In this document: positions 26,657 to 35,368 of the stretch, in pieces
How positions within the stretch are numbered: the first letter of the stretch is position 1
How the letters are laid out: each line of letters begins with the position of its first letter
Assembly: GCA_021650895.1 (NCBI GenBank)
Contig: CP091278.1
Coordinates: 711,659 to 775,658, forward strand
Reading direction: 5' to 3'
From: Candidatus Jettenia sp.
GTDB lineage: Bacteria > Planctomycetota > Brocadiia > Brocadiales > Brocadiaceae
DNA: 64,000 nucleotides
Position numbers and translations under genes: made by a program
The notes under the pieces: generated by a model
What the model saw: only the letters and a program-made list of their open reading frames with translations
What the model was told of the DNA's origin: nothing
The model's database searches: none

Positions 26657-28156
26657 ATGCTCCGCAGCACTGATCCAGATATAATACACCCTTACCTTAA
26701 AGATGCTTCAAACCTTAACGGTGGTTATGCGCAGGAGGTGGTCTTCCCCGAAAATGAAACAGAGGTTGTTCAGATCCTGGAAGAGGCATCATGTACCAGG
26801 ACGCCAGTAACGATCTCAGGAAATGGGACAGGCCTTGTGGGGGCGAGAATACCGTTCGGTGGGATTGTTCTTTCAACTGAAAAATTAGGTGGATTGAGGG
26901 GAGTTTATCAAACAGATAGTAAATCGGGTTATATCATAACAGGACCTGCCCTCACCCTGAAAGGGCTTCAGGAAGCAGCTTCAGCGAATGGGCTTCTTTA
27001 CCCGCCAGATCCCACAGAACAGAACGCCTTTATTGGCGCCAGTGTAGCGACCAATGCCTCCGGGGCCAGAACCTTCAAATATGGAGCTACCCGCAAGTGG
27101 GTGAGGCGGTTAAAAGTTATTCTTGTTACAGGTGACATCCTGGAGTTGCGCCGTGGAGAATTCCCTGCCGATACAAAAGATCATATTTTCCTGAACGGTT
27201 CCAGAAATACCTTTACACTAAAGTTACCTCACTATCGTTCACCACACATAAAACATTCAGCTGGTTATTACATCACTCCAGAAATGAGCGCCCTCGATCT
27301 CTTTATCGGGTCAGAAGGAACTTTAGGCGTATTCACGGAAGTTGAGGTTGAGCTTATTCTTAAACCTTACGGATTCTTTAGTGGAATTGTTTTTCTCAAT
27401 CAAGAGGAAGATGCCTGGCATCTGGTAGACCAGGCCAGAGAGGAGTCGTTAAAAAACCGTGTTTCTCAGGCAAAAGATCAATTCGATGCCAGTGTTCTGG
27501 AATATTTTGATTCCCATGCTCTTCACATCCTGCGTACTGCCTATCCTCAAATCCCGCCACAAGCCCAATCGGCTGTTTTCTTTGAACAGGAAATTCTCCC
27601 CCATTCAAGAAAAAAGCTTACAGAACAATGGTTTCGGTTATTCCAAAGCCATCAGGTCCTGTTAGACCAGAGTTGGTTCAGCGAAAGTTCTCAAGAACAT
27701 ATTGAATTTCGTATGTTTCGCCATGCTATCCCCGCTCTCGTTAACAAGCTCTTACGGCAACACCACCAAATGAAGATTGGCACTGATTTTACCGTCCCAA
27801 AAGAACACTTTTTTGATCTCTTGAGACTGTACCGGCAAACCCTGAGGGATTCAGGCCTTCGATACTGTACCTTTGGACACATTGCGGACAATCACCTTCA
27901 CGTAAACATTCTTCCACAGAACGATCACGAGGCGCAAAGAGGATGGCAACTCTACGGTCAAATTGCCGATATAATTATTCGTTGGGGAGGTTCTATCTCT
28001 GCAGAGCATGGAGTGGGCAAGGTCAAAAGGAATTATCTGCTCAATATGGTCGGACGCTCAGGTATTACGGAGATGGCCTGCATTAAGAAAAAGCTCGATC
28101 CTTATGGAATTTTAGGAAGAGGAAATATTATTCCGGAAGAGTTTTTGAATACCTGA
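26657..28156 (+). CDS. FAD-linked oxidase, GlcD/D-lactate dehydrogenase type
   Basis: A 499-residue flavoprotein. The FAD_binding_4 (PCMH-type) domain spans about residues 25-240, with VTISGNGTGLVGARIPFGGIVLS and the FAD pyrophosphate loop FIGASVATNASGARTFKYG near 125, and GSEGTLGVFTEVEVEL near 222. The FAD-oxidase C-terminal domain (about 245-495) contains FGHIADNHLHVNILP near 410 and ISAEHGVGKVKRNYL near 443, whose His residues bind the active-site metal in the family. Such enzymes oxidise D-2-hydroxy acids (D-lactate, glycolate, 2-hydroxyglutarate). No Fe-S partner such as GlcF is adjacent, so the electron acceptor is unknown. Confidence 0.9.
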   Translation: MLRSTDPDIIHPYLKDASNLNGGYAQEVVFPENETEVVQILEEASCTRTPVTISGNGTGLVGARIPFGGIVLSTEKLGGLRGVYQTDSKSGYIITGPALTLKGLQEAASANGLLYPPDPTEQNAFIGASVATNASGARTFKYGATRKWVRRLKVILVTGDILELRRGEFPADTKDHIFLNGSRNTFTLKLPHYRSPHIKHSAGYYITPEMSALDLFIGSEGTLGVFTEVEVELILKPYGFFSGIVFLNQEEDAWHLVDQAREESLKNRVSQAKDQFDASVLEYFDSHALHILRTAYPQIPPQAQSAVFFEQEILPHSRKKLTEQWFRLFQSHQVLLDQSWFSESSQEHIEFRMFRHAIPALVNKLLRQHHQMKIGTDFTVPKEHFFDLLRLYRQTLRDSGLRYCTFGHIADNHLHVNILPQNDHEAQRGWQLYGQIADIIIRWGGSISAEHGVGKVKRNYLLNMVGRSGITEMACIKKKLDPYGILGRGNIIPEEFLNT

Positions 28157-28205
28157 GAAGATTGTATCAGACTTTGGATACTATAACTCCGGGAAGGGTG
28201 TGAAC

Positions 28206-28246
28206 TGTCACACTTTTGTAGCAACACATTTCTGTGACATGTCACA
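28206..28246. promoter_or_regulatory. second copy of the TGTCACA-N20-TGTGACATGTCACA element
   Basis: TGTCACA at 28206-28212 and the 14-base palindrome TGTGACATGTCACA at 28233-28246, with the same offset of 27 bases as at 14084-14124. The flanks are only partly conserved (for example GCCACA versus GCAACACA between the boxes), as expected for a binding site rather than a recently copied repeat. It lies between the FAD oxidase stop (28156) and the first Slp gene (28563), in a 406-base gap with no other recognised content. Confidence 0.5.
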
Positions 28247-28562
28247 CTCTCATACAAAAACTCCTCTCTTATTACTGAGTTTGGATACAGAAAGAGTTTT
28301 CTCAAACCTGCAGGCTTAAATTGCCTTACCTTAGTGGTTATATATTTTATTTGTATTCTGTTTAGTTTCACTTCACGATATATTTTTTGTTGCTTAATTT
28401 GGGTTCTCAGGCTAAGCTAAAGCAGAAACAATCTCTATTAAAATCATGTGCATAGAACTCTATTGCTTCTGTTAAAATTCCACCGTGTCATGCAGGCTTT
28501 GATGAAGCCCACATGATATTTTAATTCATACGACACTCTTTGAAGGGAGGGTAAATTAATCC

Positions 28563-29084
28563 ATGGTAAAAAGCAACAGGCACTTTATTTTCCCCAGATT
28601 CATGCCGATTGTATTACTGCTATCAACGCTTGGCTGTGCCCCTGTTATATCAAAACAAATCAGAGAACAGGTAAAACCAGATATCACTCCCGAAGCTGTA
28701 TTAAGCGATCCTGAACATTATAAAGGTGAAATGATTGTGATAAGCGGGATTATCATTGAGGCTGAAAACACGAAAGAGGAAACTTTGTTAAAGGTATTAC
28801 AGCGCCCTGCTGGTTCTCGCGGAAAACCGAAAGATGTAGATGTATCCGGCGGAAGATTTTTAGCCATCGTTGATCACTATCTCGATCCGGTTCTCTATTC
28901 TAAGGATCGCGCTGTTACCATCGGTGGAGAAGTTCAGGGAACGAGGATACTACCTTTGGGAGAAATACAGTATACCTATCCGGTTGTTAATGTTAAAGAG
29001 ATATACCTTTGGCCAGTTGAAAAGCAGTACTATTCTCCTTCTCCTTCATTCCACATCGGCTTTGGTCTTGGGTATTTCCATTAA
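28563..29084 (+). CDS. Slp-family outer-membrane lipoprotein, copy 1
   Basis: A 173-residue lipoprotein. A signal (MPIVLLLSTLGC) ends in a lipobox with Cys at residue 25, followed by APVISKQIREQV, the Slp N-terminal signature. The body has the OB-like strands YKGEMIVISGIIIEAEN, GRFLAIVDHYLDPVLYSKDRAVTIGGEVQG and YTYPVVNVKEIYLWP, which are the conserved blocks of starvation/acid-inducible Slp lipoproteins. Its tandem neighbour is a close paralogue. An upstream GGGAGG lies about 10 bases from the ATG. Role: an envelope lipoprotein of unclear function. Confidence 0.88.
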   Translation: MVKSNRHFIFPRFMPIVLLLSTLGCAPVISKQIREQVKPDITPEAVLSDPEHYKGEMIVISGIIIEAENTKEETLLKVLQRPAGSRGKPKDVDVSGGRFLAIVDHYLDPVLYSKDRAVTIGGEVQGTRILPLGEIQYTYPVVNVKEIYLWPVEKQYYSPSPSFHIGFGLGYFH

Positions 29085-29099
29085 TAAGGAGGAATACAT

Positions 29100-29630
29100 A
29101 TGATAAAAGGCATTACATATTTCAACTCATATCAATGTATATCATTTGCGATATTGTTATTGATAACCGGTTGCGCACCTGTTATATCAAAACAAGTAAG
29201 AGAACAAGTTAATCCAAATATCACGGTTGAAGAGGTATTTAAGGACCCTGAACGTTACCAGGGTGAAATGATTATCGTAAGTGGGAATATTATCGAGACC
29301 GAAAATACCAAAGAAGGCACTTTCATAAAGATATTGCAACATCCTGCGGGTTCCCGAGGAAGGCCTAAAGATGTGGATACAAGTGAAGGAAGATTTCTGG
29401 CGGCTTTCGACCACTATTTGGATCCGGTTATCTATGCTAAAGGACGCGCCATCACCATCGCAGGAGAAGTGCAGGGAAAACAAACATTACCTGTAGGAGA
29501 AGTGCAATATACCTATCCAGTTATCCAGGCTAAGGAGATGCACCTTTGGCCAGTTGAAAAGCGATATTATTCACCTGATTACTACTATCATGATCATTTC
29601 TGGTGGCGACGAGGTTTCTGGTATTACTAA
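29100..29630 (+). CDS. Slp-family outer-membrane lipoprotein, copy 2
   Basis: A 176-residue paralogue of the preceding gene, sharing APVISKQ(I/V)REQV, the (Y/R)GEMI(V/I)SG core, GSRG(K/R)PKDVD and (Y/H)LWPVEK(Q/R)YYSP. Lipobox LLITGC. It begins 16 bases after the first copy with AAGGAGG before the ATG, so the two form an operon made by tandem duplication. The C-terminus differs: YYYHDHFWWRRGFWYY, rich in aromatic residues and His. Confidence 0.88.
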   Translation: MIKGITYFNSYQCISFAILLLITGCAPVISKQVREQVNPNITVEEVFKDPERYQGEMIIVSGNIIETENTKEGTFIKILQHPAGSRGRPKDVDTSEGRFLAAFDHYLDPVIYAKGRAITIAGEVQGKQTLPVGEVQYTYPVIQAKEMHLWPVEKRYYSPDYYYHDHFWWRRGFWYY

Positions 29631-29641
29631 ATTTTTATATC

Positions 29642-30025
29642 TTACTCCTCAATAAAAGGTTTTATCGTTCGTGAGATAATGTACCTATTATTGGCAATCC
29701 AGTGATAGATAGCATACAAGAGTGCTTTTATTATGGGTATCTTAAACAATACATACAACCATCTGAGACCCTTTAATCGGACAATTATCTCTGGTAATGC
29801 CATATCGCCAGCTAAAATCCGGTTATCTGAAAGTACGAGTTGAAGGGATTTTCGACATGTTTCATCGGTCATCTGAGGGAATCGGATTCTTCGTTCCTCT
29901 GATTGGCACGGAATACATTCAAAGGCATCTCTTCGGATTGCATACAGATGAATCCATTTCATGCTGGCGCGACATAAACAACAGGCATCATCATACATGA
30001 GAACGACACGCCCTTTATTTTTCAC
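29642..30025 (-). CDS. DUF393 (DCC family) thiol-disulfide oxidoreductase-like protein
   Basis: A 127-residue protein with the family motif MYDDACCLCRAS near residue 10 (DxxCxxC arrangement), then FECIPCQSEERRIRFP and a hydrophobic C-terminal half (GLRWLYVLFKIPIIKALLYAIYHWIANNRY) as is usual for DCC proteins. A thioredoxin-like redox role is predicted but unproven. It converges on the second Slp gene with an 11-base gap. Confidence 0.87.
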   Translation of the reverse strand: MKNKGRVVLMYDDACCLCRASMKWIHLYAIRRDAFECIPCQSEERRIRFPQMTDETCRKSLQLVLSDNRILAGDMALPEIIVRLKGLRWLYVLFKIPIIKALLYAIYHWIANNRYIISRTIKPFIEE

Positions 30026-30067
30026 GTATATCCTTTTATCTTTACAATCTGTGACTATAATTATTTT

Positions 30068-30790
30068 CTACCAATTTGAATGAACCTCTATCTCACAAAG
30101 CTCAATGCCTGATAAATTAGAGATATCTCTAACCGGCAAACCACCATCGTATATACTTTCCAGGATAGCGTTCCCATTATTATAAATCGTAACAGGTTCG
30201 CTATTGACATTCCTTTGAAGTATGAATTTATAGTGAAACCTTGTACGATCTCCGGAATTTCTGGTAATAACGGATACAACCCTATTCTTACCCGGTAATA
30301 GTCTATCTTCTCCATTACAGAAACCTTTATATTTTAATCTTTCGGCCTTTTGGGATTCTATAAAAACCAGGGCTACTTCATCTCCTTCTGTTAACTCTGC
30401 AAGGTTAAATCCTAGTCCCTTTAATCCGTCTGCAACGACAATTTTTATTGGTTCCTTATGGATAATCCTCTTTGTGTCCTCCCAGGCGCTCGGGTTCTTT
30501 AAAAAATAATCCACGATATTCCCCTGAGCAAGACTGACATTCTTCATGGAAAAGAGAGTGAATACTACAAGTAACATACACCATAAGTACAGGCAGGGTA
30601 TCTTTTTTTGAAAATACAACAACGATTGAGAGGCAAAAGAATTCCACCGGAAAAATTTCCTGTTACGATACAGTAGTACTCCACGAGATTCTTTGTTCTC
30701 TTCAGTATAATGATTACCCTCATGCTGAAGAATAAAACGATGAAGAATCTCAATTGTGAAATCTCTGAGAACATGCTTAATATTTTTCAT
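30068..30790 (-). CDS. uncharacterised membrane-anchored protein
   Basis: About 240 residues from the ATG at 30790, with AAAAGGG upstream. A basic, apparently cytoplasmic N-terminal 65 residues is followed by one membrane helix (about 66-86, PCLYLWCMLLVVFTLFSM) and an extracytoplasmic domain with a predicted beta-rich fold (IKIVVADGLKGLGFNLAELTEGDEVALVFIES...). A start at the internal ATG near 30580 would turn the helix into a signal peptide, and this remains possible. I recognise no family. Downstream of nadD on the same strand. Confidence 0.5.
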   Translation of the reverse strand: MKNIKHVLRDFTIEILHRFILQHEGNHYTEENKESRGVLLYRNRKFFRWNSFASQSLLYFQKKIPCLYLWCMLLVVFTLFSMKNVSLAQGNIVDYFLKNPSAWEDTKRIIHKEPIKIVVADGLKGLGFNLAELTEGDEVALVFIESQKAERLKYKGFCNGEDRLLPGKNRVVSVITRNSGDRTRFHYKFILQRNVNSEPVTIYNNGNAILESIYDGGLPVRDISNLSGIELCEIEVHSNW

Positions 30791-30817
30791 GTTTATTACC
30801 CTTTTACGCAACTATCT

Positions 30818-31510
30818 TTATTTATATTCAATAAACCCGACGGGATTTTTTCTATATAAATTATGTGCTTTAATATACTCTTCCACGCATCGGGGAACCA
30901 AATATCGTATACTACGCCCGTCCCGTAATCTACCTCTGATTTCGGTAGAGGATATCCCTATGAATGGGATCATGACTTTTAGTCTTTCGATTTCTTTTTT
31001 CTCTTTATTTTTGAACTCTGCCTCATCCTTCATAAGGGAAAGGTTGTAAGATTCCTCTTTGGTGAGGGGTAAATGGAATTGATGGGAATCTTCGTTTCTT
31101 GGTATCGGGAAACGATTAACCACGACAAAACGGCACAAGCTGGAAAGTATATCAATGTCTTTCCAGGTATTTATCTCATGCAGCATATCTGATCCAATAA
31201 TCAGATATAAGTTCTGTTTTTCCCCATATATCTCCTTAAAAGTTCTTACGGTATCTATCGTATAGGATTTTCCTGACCGTTTAATTTCTAAATCAGAAAT
31301 CTCAAAATGATCGTTATCGCTTATAGCCTGTTTTACCATGTGATATCTATGAGAAGAATGTATTAAATCGATCGAGTCTTTATGCGGAGATATACCGGTA
31401 GGGATAAATACCACTTTCGATAATCTTTGCTGCTGAAATACTTCCTCTGCAACAATTAAGTGACCTATATGGATTGGGTTAAACGATCCACCAAATATAC
31501 CAATATCCAT
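30818..31510 (-). CDS. nadD: nicotinate-nucleotide adenylyltransferase
   Basis: A 230-residue NadD that adenylates nicotinate mononucleotide in NAD synthesis. Motifs: IGIFGGSFNPIHIGHL (the GxFxPxHxGH nucleotide-binding signature), VFIPTGISPHKD near residue 35, LIIGSDMLHEINTWKD near 100 and ISSTEIRGRLRDG near 190 (SSTxIR motif). Somewhat longer than usual because of an insertion around residues 125-165. The start ATG is followed directly by the conserved strand. Confidence 0.95.
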   Translation of the reverse strand: MDIGIFGGSFNPIHIGHLIVAEEVFQQQRLSKVVFIPTGISPHKDSIDLIHSSHRYHMVKQAISDNDHFEISDLEIKRSGKSYTIDTVRTFKEIYGEKQNLYLIIGSDMLHEINTWKDIDILSSLCRFVVVNRFPIPRNEDSHQFHLPLTKEESYNLSLMKDEAEFKNKEKKEIERLKVMIPFIGISSTEIRGRLRDGRSIRYLVPRCVEEYIKAHNLYRKNPVGFIEYK

Positions 31511-31753
31511 CGTATTTAATAATCATTCAGCCCTTGGGAGCCTAAACATAAAGATAAAATATGAGAGAAGAATCTCTATTCTAAAACTAAAAATCTGGAT
31601 TTTATCGGTAATCCTATTATATACCATGATATAAAGGGATGTAAATAAGTTAATAAAAATGGGTCTCGTTTTTCATTGACTCGTAAAAAAAGGTGTGTTA
31701 GCATCTGGAAATTGTAATGAATCAGAAAGATTTGACACTTTTGAGGAAATCTC

Positions 31754-32965
31754 TTGAAGATTGCATATTTTGATTGTTTTTCCGGTGTAAGCGGTGATAT
31801 GACATTAGGGGCTTTTATAGATGCAGGATTAGATCTCACTGTTTTAAAAGAACACCTGGGACAACTTCCCATTCATGGTTATGAGCTATCTGCAGAAAAG
31901 GTAAAACGAGCAGGTATCGGCGGTACAAAAGTTCATGTAATAATATCTCAAAAAGATGAACATACACATAAACACCACAATCATCACCATTCACATTATA
32001 ATTTTTCTGATATACAGACAATTATAGAAAAAAGTAACCTCCACCACGATATCAAGAAAGATAGTATCAGGATTTTTCATAGATTGGCAACGGTTGAGGC
32101 AAAAGTCCATAATACCTCAATAGAGAAAGTTCATTTTCATGAAGTAGGAGCAATAGACTCAATCGTTGACATTGTCGGGTCAGTAATTGCTCTAAAATAC
32201 ACAGGAATAGAAAAGATATATTTCTCACCTATTCCCACCGGTCATGGATATACGATGTGTGAACATGGCACATTCCCTGTTCCTCCACCTGCAGTGGCAG
32301 AACTCCTTAAGGGGCACTTATTAAAATCTGTCGATATAGCAAAAGAATTAACAACCCCTACTGGCGCTGCAATAGTAACGACGTTGGGAGAAGGCATACA
32401 CACTATTCCAGAAATGAGAATCCTTCAGGTCGGTTATGGGGCAGGTAGTTACCATGACTCTACGATACCGAATTTATTACGTGTCATCATAGGAGAAACA
32501 ACTCCGGGTACGGAAGCCGATGAAATGTGGGTTGTTGAGACCAACATTGATAATATGTCCGGAGAAATAATAGGCTATGTTATGGATAAATTATTTGAGG
32601 CAGGCGCGGTGGATGTGTATTTTACACCGATTCAGATGAAAAAGGAGCGTCCCGGAATAATTATTAGTGCTCTTGTACCGGAACGAAATCTATCTTCTGT
32701 TGAATTGGTTTTGTTTGACCAGACAGCCACCTTTGGCATAAGGAAATATAAAGTAATTCGTACAATACTTACCCGTGAGTTCAAAGAATTTGATACCCGG
32801 TTTGGTAAAATAAAGGTTAAAATTGGGAAATTTCATGAGGATATTAAAAGTTTTTCTCCTGAATATGAGGATTGCAAAAGGATTGCTGAGGAAAAAGGCA
32901 TCCCCCTAAAGCATGTCTATCGTATCATTTCAAAAGATCTGGAAAATCATGGGTTTTTGAAATAA
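31754..32965 (+). CDS. larC: LarC, nickel-pincer cofactor (NPN) nickel insertase
   Basis: A 403-residue LarC (DUF111) in one continuous frame; in Lactobacillus it is split between two frames. CFSGVSGDMTLGAFIDAGLDL is the N-terminal signature, a His-rich stretch HTHKHHNHHHSH (about residues 73-84) suits nickel binding, and VHFHEVGAIDSIVDIVG, PTPTG-type KELTTPTGAAIVTTL and VETNIDNMSGEIIGYVMDKLFEAGAVDVYFTPIQMKKERPG are the conserved blocks. The start is TTG, with GAGGAAA 7 bases upstream. LarB and LarE, which make the earlier cofactor intermediates, are not in this window. The cofactor would serve LarA-type racemases or epimerases. Confidence 0.93.
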   Translation: MKIAYFDCFSGVSGDMTLGAFIDAGLDLTVLKEHLGQLPIHGYELSAEKVKRAGIGGTKVHVIISQKDEHTHKHHNHHHSHYNFSDIQTIIEKSNLHHDIKKDSIRIFHRLATVEAKVHNTSIEKVHFHEVGAIDSIVDIVGSVIALKYTGIEKIYFSPIPTGHGYTMCEHGTFPVPPPAVAELLKGHLLKSVDIAKELTTPTGAAIVTTLGEGIHTIPEMRILQVGYGAGSYHDSTIPNLLRVIIGETTPGTEADEMWVVETNIDNMSGEIIGYVMDKLFEAGAVDVYFTPIQMKKERPGIIISALVPERNLSSVELVLFDQTATFGIRKYKVIRTILTREFKEFDTRFGKIKVKIGKFHEDIKSFSPEYEDCKRIAEEKGIPLKHVYRIISKDLENHGFLK

Positions 32966-32971
32966 TTATTG

Positions 32972-33466
32972 TTATTTATAATTTACAAACTGCATAGCAA
33001 AATCGTAATTTTGGTCTTTAATTGCCTTCATAACTGACTGGAGATCGTCTATCTTTTGCCCGGTTATACGGACCTTATCTTCCTGAATTTGAGCCTGGAT
33101 TTTCAGTTTCAATCCCTTAATAAATTTTACCAGTTCTTTGGCCTTTTCCATAGGAATGCCTGACTGAAACGTAATAACCTGCCGAATAGTGCCACCTAAT
33201 GCATTTTCTGGCTCGCCAACGTTAAGCGATTTTAAGGGAATGCCCCTCTTTTCAAGCTTATCTTGTAAAATCTCTGTTAAACTCCTCATCTTGTAGTCGT
33301 CATCGGCAATTAATGTTATAGAATTATCATTGTTTAACGTAACAGAAGATTTACTTCCTTTAAAATCATATCTTACTGCAAGCTGCTTTTTGGCCTGATC
33401 AACCGCATTATTTACCTCGTGCATTTCTACCTTACATACAATATCAAACGAATGCATTTCTGCCAT
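32972..33466 (-). CDS. YajQ-family nucleotide-binding protein
   Basis: A 164-residue protein of full YajQ length: HSFDIVCKVEMHEVNNAVDQAKKQLAVRYDFKG at the N-terminus and KAKELVKFIKGLKLKIQAQIQEDKVRITGQKIDDLQSVMKAIK at the C-terminus. Proteins of the family bind RNA or cyclic di-GMP in some species; the function here is unknown. It converges on larC with a 6-base gap. Confidence 0.93.
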   Translation of the reverse strand: MAEMHSFDIVCKVEMHEVNNAVDQAKKQLAVRYDFKGSKSSVTLNNDNSITLIADDDYKMRSLTEILQDKLEKRGIPLKSLNVGEPENALGGTIRQVITFQSGIPMEKAKELVKFIKGLKLKIQAQIQEDKVRITGQKIDDLQSVMKAIKDQNYDFAMQFVNYK

Positions 33467-33520
33467 ACCAGTATCTCCTTATCTTCGTAATTTTGTGGCT
33501 ATTTTGAAATTTCTGAACAT

Positions 33521-34246
33521 TCAATAACCTAAATTCTTGATTTCTTCTTCCGTAAACCCGATAAGATGAGCTAATTCATGACGTACCACATTTTTTATCC
33601 TTCTCTTAATCTCCTCCTCCGAGTGGCAAAGAGACTCGATATTCTTCTGAAATATCGTAATCCTCTCCGGCATTGTACCAGAATGCCATACACTTTTCTT
33701 GTTAAGCGGTATACCCTCAAATAACCCTAACAAAATTCCGCTGGGTGTTATTTTCAGTTTTTCTAATACATTACTGGTAGGCCTATCCTCTACAACAATA
33801 GACACATTCGATAAACGGTCCTGTATATTTTGTGGCAATTCTTTGATTGCATCAATCACAAGCCGATCGAAAACTATAGTATGCTCTGTGCTTTGAACTT
33901 CCGGAATTATTTCATCCAATCCATACTCAACAATTCCGGTGATTTTATAGGTACCCACAAAGATCTTACCTACAAGATAAATAATTCCCCCTAACACAGC
34001 AAACGTTACCCAGAAGTTCCATCCTTGCATGAGCATAGCGCCACCTAACGATCCCAAAAGAGCAACAATTGCAAAATACCCCAGCAAGACACAAAACCCT
34101 TTTGTATCCTTCTCGTGCCTTTTCCCGGCTAGTATAGGAACTACCCTTAAACCACAGCCGACACATATCATACTCTTTTTCTGATTACACTCTTCAATAC
34201 GATATATCTGACCACAATGAAAGCATCGTAATAGATCTTTTGTCAT
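33521..34246 (-). CDS. zinc-ribbon membrane protein with a minimal metallopeptidase domain
   Basis: A 241-residue protein with an N-terminal zinc ribbon (CFHC ... CVGC near residues 8-31), two membrane helices (about 53-72 and 74-95), and a C-terminal zincin-like domain carrying VVRHELAHLIGFTEEEI near 225 (HExxH). The C-terminal domain resembles the bacterial zincin-1/minimal MMP family, including IPLNKKSVWHSGTMPERITIFQKNIE. The combination is less usual than the stand-alone domain. Proteolytic activity is predicted from the motif only. Genes downstream and upstream face the same way. Confidence 0.75.
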   Translation of the reverse strand: MTKDLLRCFHCGQIYRIEECNQKKSMICVGCGLRVVPILAGKRHEKDTKGFCVLLGYFAIVALLGSLGGAMLMQGWNFWVTFAVLGGIIYLVGKIFVGTYKITGIVEYGLDEIIPEVQSTEHTIVFDRLVIDAIKELPQNIQDRLSNVSIVVEDRPTSNVLEKLKITPSGILLGLFEGIPLNKKSVWHSGTMPERITIFQKNIESLCHSEEEIKRRIKNVVRHELAHLIGFTEEEIKNLGY

Positions 34247-34261
34247 AAAATAAAGGCTCTC

Positions 34262-35368
34262 TTAGAAATTATACCCTATGGTACTCAATATGGTAGCATC
34301 GTTATTTTTTACCCCTTCTGCACTAGGATCACTATCATATTGGTTGATCCAGCTAATGTTCCAGGATATATGTTTATTCAATCTTTGCCTTAATCCTACA
34401 TCAGATTCTAATCGCCATTGTATAAGATTATCTACTGCAGGTATAAAATCTACTTTCGCATACATGAAAGTTGAATCAAAAATTTGCCAATCTAAATAAT
34501 TTCCAATTCTCAAACCAGGACTTGTTCGTACCATACTGTCTTGAAATCTCTCATAGGTATATGACGGACCTATTTCAGACTTATACTTCAAATTTTCCCT
34601 TTCAATAAACCGATAGCCCATACCTGATGATGTAATAGACCTGAGACTTAACTTCTCGATCTCATCATGCTCTATACTCTCCTGGTGAAAGGAATACAAT
34701 CTTTCTTTATGCTTACGCTCATACTTAAAAGCTCCGTGTTGTTCGTCAGCACTCTTCGTCCCGGCAGTTGTCTCAAAAAGAAGAAGGCTATTGAAATAAA
34801 AATTATCTTTCATTCTTTCCAGAGAAAAATTTGTCTTTACGCTCGTAGTTAATGCGTCTCTATTTCCCCTTTGAAGGGTAAGACCGGCATCAATATTCCC
34901 CTTCCACGGTTTACCTTGTTGAAGGGTATCTTGCCGCTGAGATGCTGCATAAACATCTGGAGTATCGTGAGTACTCGCCTGCACAGATGGTTCTACTCCA
35001 TCCGTAAAAAATGACCGACTGGCTATCATCTCCTTTGGGTAAATTGATGATACAGTATCTGCCGTCGTGAGGCTTATATCTTTAGCAGAAAGACTACCCT
35101 CAGTCTTAAGGATAGTAAATTTCCTCCGGGTTTCATCGTGGCTTACGATAATAACCTCTTTATCTCTTGAAATAAGGCTGATAACACGCCACTGGATAAA
35201 ACTAATAGCGCCTCCACCTTCGTCTCTGATCGAGAGACACTCCTCATCAGCATCTACTACTTCTCCTTTTATTATATCACCATCAATAGTTTTTATCTCT
35301 TCGGTAAATGCCTTATTTATAAGACAGAAATACATCAGGAAAAAAATTAAAAATCTTAATTTAGGCAT
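34262..35368 (-). CDS. DUF481-family outer-membrane protein
   Basis: 368 residues from the ATG at 35368, chosen because AAAGGAAT lies just upstream; the ORF overlaps the stop of the channel gene by 8 bases, so the two are coupled. A signal peptide ends near residue 23 (FCLINKAFTEE). A small N-terminal domain reading TIDGDIIKGEVVDADEECLSI is followed by the DUF481 beta-barrel (about residues 150-368) with KGNIDAGLTLQRGNRD and a terminal aromatic residue (GYNF). These salt-induced YdiY-type proteins are outer-membrane barrels. Confidence 0.82.
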   Translation of the reverse strand: MPKLRFLIFFLMYFCLINKAFTEEIKTIDGDIIKGEVVDADEECLSIRDEGGGAISFIQWRVISLISRDKEVIIVSHDETRRKFTILKTEGSLSAKDISLTTADTVSSIYPKEMIASRSFFTDGVEPSVQASTHDTPDVYAASQRQDTLQQGKPWKGNIDAGLTLQRGNRDALTTSVKTNFSLERMKDNFYFNSLLLFETTAGTKSADEQHGAFKYERKHKERLYSFHQESIEHDEIEKLSLRSITSSGMGYRFIERENLKYKSEIGPSYTYERFQDSMVRTSPGLRIGNYLDWQIFDSTFMYAKVDFIPAVDNLIQWRLESDVGLRQRLNKHISWNISWINQYDSDPSAEGVKNNDATILSTIGYNF

